From: Bog-532 sp965277615
GTDB taxonomy: Bacteria; Actinomycetota; Actinomycetes; Streptosporangiales; Streptosporangiaceae
Length of the DNA stretch: 64,000 bases
NCBI GenBank assembly: GCA_965277615.1
Contig: CBDIDG010000005.1
Coordinates: 806,001-870,000 of the forward strand
Direction: 5' to 3'
In this document: positions 45,501-52,428 of the stretch, one piece after another
How the letters are laid out: every line of letters begins with the position of its first letter
How positions within the stretch are numbered: position 1 is the first letter of the stretch
Notes under the pieces: generated by a model
Databases searched by the model: none
Told to the model about the DNA's origin: nothing
What the model saw: only the letters and a program-made list of their open reading frames with translations
Position numbers and translations under genes: made by a program

Positions 45501-46721
45501 CAGCAGCGTGTTCACCAGCTTGCCCAGCCGCAGCCCGTTGCGGTGAATGACGTCCAGCTCCTGCCGGGCGGTCTCATCCGCGTCTCCCAGCCGGCCGCGC
45601 AGCTCCTCCAGCGGCCCCATGATCAGGGCGAGCGGGGTGCGGAACTCGTGGCTGATGTTGGAGAAGAATGTGGTCTTGGCCCGGTCCAGCTCGGCCAGCT
45701 CTTCGGCCCGCCGCTGCTGGACCTGATAGGCGATGGCCCCGTTGACCAGCGCCGCCGTCTGCTGGGCGACCAGGCCAAGGAACGACCGGTAGGCCTCGTC
45801 CAGGGCCCGCCCGCCGCTGGCCGCGAGCACCATCGCCCCGACGGTCTGCCCGCCAGGCTCGCCGGTCAGCGGCAGCACCATGGCCTGGGTCGGCGAGGTC
45901 TCCCAGCCGCCGGGTGGCAATCCGGGGAACCGCTCGGCCACGTCGGACACCGTGACCGGCTGGCCGGTGCGCAGCACGTCGCCCGCGGGCCAGTCTCCTG
46001 GGCCGCCGGCCAGCGGCACCGGGGCTGCGCCGGGCGGGCTGGTGGCGGCCAGCGCGATCTCGTCCGGGCCCGGCTTGCGCAGGTAGATGGCGGCGAACGG
46101 GACGTCGGCCGCGGCTTCGGTCAGCGCGTCGCCGACCAGCTCGGCCGCTTCAGCCGCACTGCGTGCGCGGCCGGCCAGCGACCCCAGGTCCTGCAGCGCG
46201 GCCAGCCGGCGCTCGCCCACGACCCGCTGCGTGGTGTCGGCGACCGCGGTGAACACGCCCCGCACCACACCGGAGTCGTCGTGCAGCGGGCTGTAGGAAT
46301 AGGTCCAGTAGGTCTCTTCCCAGTAGCCGTGCCGGTTCATCGGGAGCAGCAGGTCCTCGGACCAGGTGGCCTGGCCACTGGAGATCACCGAGGCCAGCAT
46401 CGGGCCGATGGTGCTCCAGATCTCGCTCCACACCACCTTGCCCGGCTTGCCCAGGGCGGGATGCTTGCTGCCCAGCAGCGGCAGGTAGGCGTCGTTGTAG
46501 AAGAACCGGAGGTCCGGCCCCCACCACACGATCATGGGGAACCGTGAGGTCAGGCAGATCCGGACTGCGTCCCGCAGGCTGGCCGGCCAGTCATCGGGAT
46601 CGCCCAGCCCGGAGTCCGCCCACGGGTGGGCGCGCATCCGGCGGACCATCTCGCCGTCGCCGGGGAACAGCGCACCGCCTGGCTGGTCAGGGGCGGGTTC
46701 GGCGCGTCCGGTCTCGTTCAT
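42537..46721 (-). CDS. giant hybrid: PAS-GAF histidine kinase, receiver, PAS-GAF, SpoIIE phosphatase, RsbW-like ATPase
   Basis: About 1394 residues, no transmembrane helices seen. Domain order: PAS-like (PMIVWWGPDLRFFYNDAY, about 55-165); GAF (185-345); HisKA with His358 in NISHEFRTPL; HATPase (NLVSNALKFT, DTGVGVAP, GSGIGLALVREL); receiver with Asp693 in VISDVMMPG and LVKPFS; PAS (SLHEAFFLCDENGAVVEINAAF); GAF; PP2C/SpoIIE (VGGDWFDIVE, VVGDCVGHGLDAATVM, YEDDVAFVLY, from about residue 1065); and RsbW-like HATPase (GEACANAVEHGH, GHGIALMRAL) at the end. ATG 46721 has GAGGA upstream. It couples a phosphorelay to a partner-switch output and precedes the STAS gene. It is divergent from the ABC-kinase fusion. 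Confidence 0.92.
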   Translation of the reverse strand: MNETGRAEPAPDQPGGALFPGDGEMVRRMRAHPWADSGLGDPDDWPASLRDAVRICLTSRFPMIVWWGPDLRFFYNDAYLPLLGSKHPALGKPGKVVWSEIWSTIGPMLASVISSGQATWSEDLLLPMNRHGYWEETYWTYSYSPLHDDSGVVRGVFTAVADTTQRVVGERRLAALQDLGSLAGRARSAAEAAELVGDALTEAAADVPFAAIYLRKPGPDEIALAATSPPGAAPVPLAGGPGDWPAGDVLRTGQPVTVSDVAERFPGLPPGGWETSPTQAMVLPLTGEPGGQTVGAMVLAASGGRALDEAYRSFLGLVAQQTAALVNGAIAYQVQQRRAEELAELDRAKTTFFSNISHEFRTPLALIMGPLEELRGRLGDADETARQELDVIHRNGLRLGKLVNTLLDFSRIEAGRMQARYEPVDLAAFTADLASVFRSSMERAGLTYQVDCPALPHPVYIDQEMWEKVILNLVSNALKFTFEGTISVTLRPDGDHAVLRVADTGVGVAPAEMPRLFERFHRIPNSRSRSNEGSGIGLALVRELVGLHGGTISAKSSAGAGTEFTIRLPFGRDHLPPAHVAEAAAAGTVSAAADPFLAEALRWLPDGGTGTGPQPVVGTAVAGAAGTPAAGPPVPDWVGPGDRARVLLADDNADMREYLQRLLGVQYEVTAVADGLAALEAIRADAPDLVISDVMMPGLDGLALVGALRSDPRTADVPVLLLSARAGQEAAIEGLGAGADDYLVKPFSAAELLARIRANVELAQLRTHHARWRAALIDSLHEAFFLCDENGAVVEINAAFTNILGYGPEDLPYPAEHVWWPQPDADPEAYREVTEAFGQLMGQSRGSFVAPVTHRDGHRLWVAASFNEANDPDTGRRMVVGTLRDITAERYAGQREQALAAMGLLLSRATSLPQALQGALNELRRLWHARRALAVTWVNHDQPEVLSTDPETGWSDLPGSLREAMSALRRQPLLTPADIGEQSVGITVEYPLGLLAVSIDPDPARPFTAEDRALLALLCGYLGQALHRVYQSDQQRETALVLQRAILGPARLPDGFTARYEPASRPLEVGGDWFDIVELPDGRTGIVVGDCVGHGLDAATVMGQLRSACRALLLQDASAAQTLSAMDRFAALIPGAICSTVFCGILDAAAGRLTYSSAGHPPGILALPDGRIELLKEGRSFPLAVRPAIQRTEASCAVPARATLLLYTDGLVERRRRSIITGIAQAGSAVLGGSATTVEDLASDLMATMAPDGGYEDDVAFVLYRHPAPLELDFAADSGQLAPVRAALRDWLRRCDLSPRTIQDVLVAVGEACANAVEHGHRFAPGQQIRLRAAATVNQLRLTVTDSGRWKAAAPDANPHRGHGIALMRALMQQVTIEPGDTGTTVDMQLGITS

Positions 46722-46814
46722 CGCGCCGTCCTCATCCCTCGTTCCCAGCGCGGGGCCGTCGACAAACCATAACGCCCGGCGCCGCTCGCGCGGGGTCATA
46801 GCCGGGGCGATGGG

Positions 46815-46849
46815 TTGACCACTGATCCAACTGCCACACAATGAGTGAA
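46815..46849 (+). promoter_or_regulatory. candidate promoter giving a leaderless mRNA for the ABC-kinase gene
   Basis: TTGACC (46815-46820) and CACAAT (46837-46842) are spaced 16 bases. A transcript starting about seven bases downstream would begin at the ATG of 46849. No ribosome-binding site is visible before that ATG, which fits leaderless translation, common in actinomycetes. Confidence 0.4.
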
Positions 46850-49380
46850 TGGTCGCAGCCTCGGAGTTGGCCCAGCCAGCGGTGACGCCGCTGCTGTCTG
46901 TTTCTGGCCTGTCCGTCCGGTACGGGGCGGTTCAGGCCCTGGACGGCGTGAACCTGACCGTCCGTCCCGGCGAGCTGGTCGCCCTGGCCGGCGAGAACGG
47001 CGCGGGCAAGACCACACTGGTGCGCTGCATCGCCGGGGACATCATGCCCACCCAGGGTGAGGTCTACGTCTCCGGCCACCGGATCACCCCGGACCCGGCC
47101 GCCGCCGCCCGGCAGGGTGTGGCCGTGGTCTGGCAGGACCTGGCGTTGTGCGAGAACCTCGACATCGCCGCCAACGTGCTGCTCGGCCGGGAGTCGCACC
47201 GCATGATGTTCTCCGACAGCCGGTTCCACCGGACGGCGGCGTCCCAGCTCGACAGCCTGGGTATCCCGTTGCGGGACACCACCCGGCGGGTCAGCACGCT
47301 GTCCGGCGGCCAGCGCCAGCTGGTGGCGGTGGCCCGGGCCATGGGCCGCAAGCCCCGGCTGCTGGCCTTGGACGAGCCCACCGCCGCGCTCGGGGTGATG
47401 GAGTCGGCCCAGGTGGAACAGCTGATCGCCGGGCTGCGGGAGAAGGGCACCACGATCCTGCTGGCCTGCCACGACATTGATCAGATGTTCCGGCTGGCCG
47501 ACCGCATCGTGGTCCTGCGCCAGGGCCGGATCGTGGCCGACCTGGATCCGGTCAGCACGCACCCGGACGACGTGGTGGCGCTGATCTCCGGCCAGCCGGT
47601 CGATTCCACCGCCCGCCGTCAGCTGACCCGGCTGCACGGGCTGGCCGACCGGCTGGTCTCGGCCGACCCCTCGTCCAGCCTGTCCCTGATCATGTCCGCG
47701 CTCGGGGCGGCGCTCGGCACCCAACAGCTGTGCATCCACCTGGTCTCCGACCAGGGCTCGCCCGGTGCCCCGGCCCAGTCGCTGGTCTGCGCCGCGTCGC
47801 TCGGGTTTACGCCTGGTCAGCTGACGCAGTGGGCGCAGCTGCCGTTCGGGCTGGCCGGCGGCCCGGTCGGGCTGGCCGCCGCGACCCAGAAGCCCATCAT
47901 CGAGGCGGACGTGCGATCCAGCGCGGCCTGGACCGGGTTCAGCGGCCTGGCCGCCCAGGCCGGGGTGGCCAGCTCCTGGTCGGTCCCGGTGGCCGGTCCC
48001 GGCGGCCTCAGCGGCATCATCACCGTCTTCCGGCCCGAGGCGGGCCTGCCGCACCGGCACGAGCTGCAACTGGTCACGCTGTACGCCGGGTACGCGGCCA
48101 GCGCCATCGAGCGGGACCGGCTGCTGGAGCAGGCCACCGCGCGTAACCGCGTACTGGAGACGATCCGGGAGATGCTGGAAAACCTGGCCGGGCCGGCTCA
48201 GGTGTCCGAGGGCCTGGTCATCGCGGCCCAGGCCCTGCGGCGCGGCTTGCAGGCCGACGAGGTCGCCCTGCTCACCTGGCCGGGCGGGCAGGACCCGCAG
48301 TGGCGGGCCTTCGCCGGGCCGGCCGGCCGCGACCCGGCCGAAGTGTCGCCCGCGCTGCGCAGCGCCGCCGATCACCTGCTGGCCGAGACCTTCCCGGACG
48401 GGATGCCCCGCCGGCTCACCAGCGAACAGGGACGGCGGGTCCGGCTGGTCCCGTTCACCGCGGCCAACGGGCCGGCGGTCCTGCTGGCCAGCTGGAAGCA
48501 GCCCAGCGCCAAGGCGGCCCAGGAAGAGATCGCGCTGATGGAAGACGCCGCGCACTCGCTGCGGCTGGCCCTGGACCGCGAGGAGGCCGGGCTAGCCCAT
48601 CAGGAAACCGCGGCTCTGCGCCGGTCCGGTGAGCTGCAGCGGGACTTCCTGTCCCGGCTGAGCCACGAGCTGCGCACCCCCCTCACCGCCATCCGCGGCT
48701 ACGCCTCCAGCCTCCTGCAGACCGACGTCACCTGGGACCGGACCTCCCAGGACCGGTTCCTCGACCGCATCGCGGCCGAGTCGGCCCGGCTCGGCCGGCT
48801 GGTCGACGACCTGCTCGACTTCTCCACCATCGAATCGGGCCTGATGCGGCTGCAGCCCGACTGGTGCGACCTGCCGCTGGTGGTGCAGGCCGCGGTGGCC
48901 TGCCTGCCGCCGGCCGGCGTGGCCGCCGTCTCGGTCCAGTGCGACCCGGAGCTGCCGGTGATCTGGGCCGATCACGACCGGCTGGAACAGGTCTTCGTCA
49001 ACCTCATCAACAACGCGGTCGGGCACAACCCGCCTGGCACCCGGGTCTGGGTCTCAGCCGAGGCGGCCGGGCCCGAGGTCGTGATCAGCGTGCGCGACGA
49101 CGGTACGGGCATTCCCGACGAGCTGGCCGCGGCGCCGTTCGAGGCCGGCCGCCGGCGCCGGACCCGGACCGGCGGGGCCGGGCTCGGCCTGTCCATCGCC
49201 CAGGGCATCGTCGACGCCCACCACGGCCGGATCGAACTGCAGCGGCTGGATCAGGGCACCCAGTTCCTGGTCCACCTCCCGGCCGATGTCCAGGAGGACA
49301 GCGCCGACGCCGGTCCGGGGACGCTGGTCCTGGTCCCCGGCGGCGCCCCCGCCCTACCCGAAGAGGAGCACGATGCCTGA
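46849..49380 (+). CDS. ABC ATPase fused to GAF-like domains and a histidine kinase
   Basis: An 843-residue cytoplasmic fusion. Residues about 15-255 form a complete sugar-importer-type ABC ATPase: Walker A GENGAGKTT (48-56), Q-loop VVWQDLALCENLDIAAN, signature LSGGQRQ (151-157), Walker B LLALDEPTAAL and H-loop LLACHDID. Two GAF-like regions follow (about 265-430 and 440-590). The kinase has HisKA with His606 in LSRLSHELRTPLTAIRG and an HATPase with FVNLINNAVGHN, DDGTGIPDE (about 749) and GGAGLGLSIAQG (about 775). There is no membrane segment. The stop overlaps the response-regulator start by eight bases. The ATPase domain strongly resembles the importer ATPase at 51535, so it may dock on the same permease and report transport state to the kinase. 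Confidence 0.92.
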   Translation: MVAASELAQPAVTPLLSVSGLSVRYGAVQALDGVNLTVRPGELVALAGENGAGKTTLVRCIAGDIMPTQGEVYVSGHRITPDPAAAARQGVAVVWQDLALCENLDIAANVLLGRESHRMMFSDSRFHRTAASQLDSLGIPLRDTTRRVSTLSGGQRQLVAVARAMGRKPRLLALDEPTAALGVMESAQVEQLIAGLREKGTTILLACHDIDQMFRLADRIVVLRQGRIVADLDPVSTHPDDVVALISGQPVDSTARRQLTRLHGLADRLVSADPSSSLSLIMSALGAALGTQQLCIHLVSDQGSPGAPAQSLVCAASLGFTPGQLTQWAQLPFGLAGGPVGLAAATQKPIIEADVRSSAAWTGFSGLAAQAGVASSWSVPVAGPGGLSGIITVFRPEAGLPHRHELQLVTLYAGYAASAIERDRLLEQATARNRVLETIREMLENLAGPAQVSEGLVIAAQALRRGLQADEVALLTWPGGQDPQWRAFAGPAGRDPAEVSPALRSAADHLLAETFPDGMPRRLTSEQGRRVRLVPFTAANGPAVLLASWKQPSAKAAQEEIALMEDAAHSLRLALDREEAGLAHQETAALRRSGELQRDFLSRLSHELRTPLTAIRGYASSLLQTDVTWDRTSQDRFLDRIAAESARLGRLVDDLLDFSTIESGLMRLQPDWCDLPLVVQAAVACLPPAGVAAVSVQCDPELPVIWADHDRLEQVFVNLINNAVGHNPPGTRVWVSAEAAGPEVVISVRDDGTGIPDELAAAPFEAGRRRRTRTGGAGLGLSIAQGIVDAHHGRIELQRLDQGTQFLVHLPADVQEDSADAGPGTLVLVPGGAPALPEEEHDA

Positions 49381-50077
49381 CGCCACCGCCAACACCCGCA
49401 TCCTGGTGGTGGAGGACGACCCCAACATCGTCGACCTGATCCGGTCCAACCTGGCCGTGCGCGGCTTCGACACGGTGGTTTCCCAGGACGGTCTGCGGGT
49501 GCTCAAGCTGCTCGAAACCGAGGATCCGGACATCGTGCTGCTGGACCTGATGCTGCCCGAAGCCGACGGATTCGAGCTCTGCCGACAGATCCGGGAGCGT
49601 TCGCTGGTCGGCATCATCGTGGTCTCGGCCCGCGGGGGGGAGCGGGACAAGGTGACCGCGCTCAACATGGGCGCCGACGACTACCTGACCAAACCGTTCA
49701 GCATCGAGGAGCTGCTGGCCCGGATCACGGCCACGCTGCGCCGGACCCGCCCGGCGGTGCTGCCCGAGCCGCAGACCCCGGTCATCTCCGCGGGCGACAT
49801 CATGATCGACCTGGCCCGCCAGCAGGTGACCCGGCTGGGCCAGCCCGTGCACCTGACCCCGACCGAGTTCGCCCTCCTCCGTGAGCTGGCCACCAACCGC
49901 GGCAAGCTGCTGACCCACGCGCACCTGCTGCGACGGGTCTGGGGTCTCGGGTACGAGACCGAGACCGAGTACGTCCGCGTTTACGTGCGGCGCCTGCGGG
50001 CCAAGCTGGAAACCGAGGGCGGCGAGCCGCTGATCCTAACGCAGCCCCGGGCAGGTTACCGTTTCGCCCCGGAATAG
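49373..50077 (+). CDS. OmpR/PhoB-family response regulator
   Basis: A 234-residue two-component regulator. The receiver domain starts RILVVEDDPNIVDLIRSNL with phospho-acceptor Asp58 in IVLLDLMLPEADG, conserved VVSAR and Lys in YLTKPFS. The C-terminal winged helix (about 135-232) has LTPTEFALLRELATNRGKLLTHAHLLRRVWG, TEYVRVYVRRLRAKLE and LTQPRAGYRF. The ATG overlaps the kinase gene end by eight bases and has AGAGGAG upstream. It is the clear cognate regulator of the ABC-kinase fusion and probably controls the importer genes that follow. Confidence 0.95.
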   Translation: MPDATANTRILVVEDDPNIVDLIRSNLAVRGFDTVVSQDGLRVLKLLETEDPDIVLLDLMLPEADGFELCRQIRERSLVGIIVVSARGGERDKVTALNMGADDYLTKPFSIEELLARITATLRRTRPAVLPEPQTPVISAGDIMIDLARQQVTRLGQPVHLTPTEFALLRELATNRGKLLTHAHLLRRVWGLGYETETEYVRVYVRRLRAKLETEGGEPLILTQPRAGYRFAPE

Positions 50078-50137
50078 CATTCTAAATGTGACATGAGACC
50101 GGTCGCGTTCACACTATTTTTACGACGCGGCCGCGAT

Positions 50138-50153
50138 GTTAAGGCTCCGTTAA
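50138..50153 (+). promoter_or_regulatory. candidate response-regulator box, two GTTAA half-sites 11 bp apart
   Basis: GTTAA at 50138-50142 and 50149-50153 repeat with an 11-bp period in the 190-base gap between the response-regulator gene and the importer operon. Direct half-sites about one helical turn apart are the usual binding mode of OmpR/PhoB-type regulators. Assignment is inferred. Confidence 0.45.
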
Positions 50154-50267
50154 TTCCGCCGGGCCTAAGGTTTCGGTCAAAAGCTGAGGCCGCGGTAGTT
50201 CTGGCATGGAAGGACGCACGGTCGCGCATCTTCCTTCTGCGGCCCAGAAAACACTTGAGGTGATCCT

Positions 50268-51497
50268 TTGAATTTGTTTACCAGAATCAGCTGGACATCG
50301 GCGCTCGCGGTGACTGCCGGAGTTGCCCTGGCGGCATGCAGCAGCAGTGGCGGCGGCAGCAGCTCGCCCTCGGCCAGCAGCTCGGCTTCCAGTGGCTCGG
50401 GCAGCGGCAGCACACCGAGTCTTTCCGCGTCGTCGTTCACCCGGGACTTCTCGGCCATGGCGCAGCTGAAGCCGCTCGCCTCCAAGGGCAAGGGCAGCGT
50501 CGGCGTCATCCTGCCGGACACCGTTTCGTCGGCCCGGTACACCGAATTCGACGCACCGTACCTGTCCAAGGCCCTGACCACGGCCGGCCTGACCTCCTCG
50601 CAGTTCTCGGTGCAGAACGCGCAGGGCAGCACCTCCACCCAGTTCACCGACGCCCAAGAAGACATCACCAAGGGCGCCACCGTCCTGGTCGTCGACCCGC
50701 TCGACGCCGGTACCGGGTCGAAGATCGAGTCCTACGCCAAGCAGCACGGCGTCGCGGTGATCGACTACGACCGGCTGACCCTCGGCGGCAGCCGCTCCTA
50801 CTACGTCAGCTTCAACAACGTCCAGGTCGGCAAGCTCATCGGCCAGGGCCTGGAGAGCTGCGTGACGGCGTGGGGCGTCAAGACCCCGAACGTGCTGGTC
50901 ATGAAGGGCGACCCGACCGACAACAACGCCACCCTGTTCGCGCAGGGCTACGACGGCGTGCTGGCGTCGAAGTTCAGCAGCGGCTGGAAGAACGTCGGCA
51001 CGACGGCCGGCACCTGGGACCCGCCCACGGCGGAGACCGAGTTCCAGCAGCAGTACACCGCGCACAAGAACATCAACGCGGTGCTGGTGCCGAACGACGA
51101 GAACGCCGCGCCGATCATCCACTACCTGCAGTCGCTGAGCGTCAAGCCCAAGACCTTCCCGGTCACCGGGCAGGACGCGACGCTGGTCGGCCTGCAGAAC
51201 ATCCTGGCCGGTTACCAGTGCGGTACCGCCTACAAGCCGATCTACCTGGAGGCCCAGGCCGCGGCCGCGCTGGCCATGTACCTGCGCGCCGGGGAGAAGC
51301 CGCCGGCGGCGCTGGCCAACGGCAGCACCATGGACACGACCAGCAAGGTCGCCGTTCCGTCGGTGCTGGAGACGCCGGAGTGGGTTACCCCGTCCAACAT
51401 GAACTCCACGGTGATCAAGGACCAGTTCGTCCCGGCCAAGCAGCTGTGCGCGGGTAGCTACGCTTCGGACTGCAAGGCCAACAACATCACGCCATGA
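50268..51497 (+). CDS. sugar ABC transporter substrate-binding lipoprotein (xylose/ribose-like)
   Basis: A 409-residue periplasmic-binding-type protein anchored outside the membrane. The signal peptide SALAVTAGVALAAC ends in a lipobox (ALAAC), followed by a long Ser/Gly linker. The mature part has the type I sugar-binder pattern: GSVGVILPDTVSSARYTEFDAPYL, ILVVDPLDAGTGSKIESYAKQHGVAVIDYDRL, ITKGATVL and NAVLVPNDENAAPIIHYL, closest to XylF-like proteins. It uses a TTG start with GAGGTGATC just upstream. It is the first gene of the importer operon downstream of the ABC-kinase and response-regulator pair. The ligand is likely a monosaccharide, not proven. Confidence 0.9.
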   Translation: MNLFTRISWTSALAVTAGVALAACSSSGGGSSSPSASSSASSGSGSGSTPSLSASSFTRDFSAMAQLKPLASKGKGSVGVILPDTVSSARYTEFDAPYLSKALTTAGLTSSQFSVQNAQGSTSTQFTDAQEDITKGATVLVVDPLDAGTGSKIESYAKQHGVAVIDYDRLTLGGSRSYYVSFNNVQVGKLIGQGLESCVTAWGVKTPNVLVMKGDPTDNNATLFAQGYDGVLASKFSSGWKNVGTTAGTWDPPTAETEFQQQYTAHKNINAVLVPNDENAAPIIHYLQSLSVKPKTFPVTGQDATLVGLQNILAGYQCGTAYKPIYLEAQAAAALAMYLRAGEKPPAALANGSTMDTTSKVAVPSVLETPEWVTPSNMNSTVIKDQFVPAKQLCAGSYASDCKANNITP

Positions 51498-51534
51498 TGC
51501 TCAACCATCATCGGCACCAGATCGGACGTGTTTG

Positions 51535-52428
51535 GTGACCACACCAAGCGCCGCCGACGGCGCCCGGCCCGCCAATGGCGGCCGGGCGCCGTCCCCTGCG
51601 GCTTCCACCAATCCGGCTGGACGCTCGGGCGAGGACGCGCCGCTGCTCGAACTGCGCGGCGTCGGCAAGAACTTCGGCCCGGTCCGGGCGCTCAGTGACA
51701 TCAATCTGACCATCCCCGCGGGCAAGGTGACCGCCCTCGTCGGTGACAACGGCGCGGGGAAATCCACCCTGATCAAGACGATCTCGGGCATCTGGCAACC
51801 CGACGCGGGCCAGATCCTCTGGAAGGGCAAGCCGGTCCACCTGCACAGCCCGAAGGCGGCCACCGAACTGGGGATCGCCACCGTCTACCAGGACCTGGCG
51901 CTGTGCGACAACCTGGACATCGTGCAGAACATGTTCCTCGGCCGCGAGGAACTGAAGCTCTGGCAGCTCGACGAGATCAGCATGGAACTGCAGGCCAAGC
52001 AGACCCTGGCCGACCTGTCGGTGGTGACCGTCCGCTCGATCCGCCAGCCGGTCGGCTCGCTGTCCGGTGGCCAGCGTCAGGCCGTGGCCGTGGCCAAGGC
52101 GGTCATGCAGAACGCCGAACTGGTGATCATGGACGAGCCGACCGCGGCCCTGGGCGTGACCCAGACCAAGGTCGTGCTGGACCTCATCAAGACGCTGTCC
52201 GAACGGGGCATCGCGGTCCTGGTCATCTCGCACAACCTGACCGACGTCCTGAACGCCGCGGACCGGATCGCGGTGCTGTACCTCGGCCGGATGGCCGCGG
52301 TAAAGCCGGTTGAGGAGCTCGACACGGCGTCTATCGTCGAGCTCATGACCACCGGCCGGTCGGACCGGACCCATCCCCCGGCCGCCGATCAGGTTCAGGC
52401 CGGGCAGCACGCAGGGGAGGCATCGTGA
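51535..52428 (+). CDS. sugar ABC transporter ATP-binding protein (single NBD)
   Basis: A 297-residue ATPase with one nucleotide-binding domain, unlike the duplicated RbsA/XylG type. Motifs: Walker A GDNGAGKST, Q-loop TVYQDLALCDNLDIVQN, signature LSGGQRQ, Walker B LVIMDEPTAAL, H-loop VISHN. It is flanked by Pro/Ala-rich ends (AADGARPANGGRAP, PPAADQVQAGQHAGEAS). Start GTG 51535, with TTG 51532 as an alternative. Its last bases overlap the permease GTG (GTGA). Because it is a half transporter ATPase, it must dimerise, either with itself or with the related NBD of the ABC-kinase fusion. Confidence 0.92.
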   Translation: MTTPSAADGARPANGGRAPSPAASTNPAGRSGEDAPLLELRGVGKNFGPVRALSDINLTIPAGKVTALVGDNGAGKSTLIKTISGIWQPDAGQILWKGKPVHLHSPKAATELGIATVYQDLALCDNLDIVQNMFLGREELKLWQLDEISMELQAKQTLADLSVVTVRSIRQPVGSLSGGQRQAVAVAKAVMQNAELVIMDEPTAALGVTQTKVVLDLIKTLSERGIAVLVISHNLTDVLNAADRIAVLYLGRMAAVKPVEELDTASIVELMTTGRSDRTHPPAADQVQAGQHAGEAS

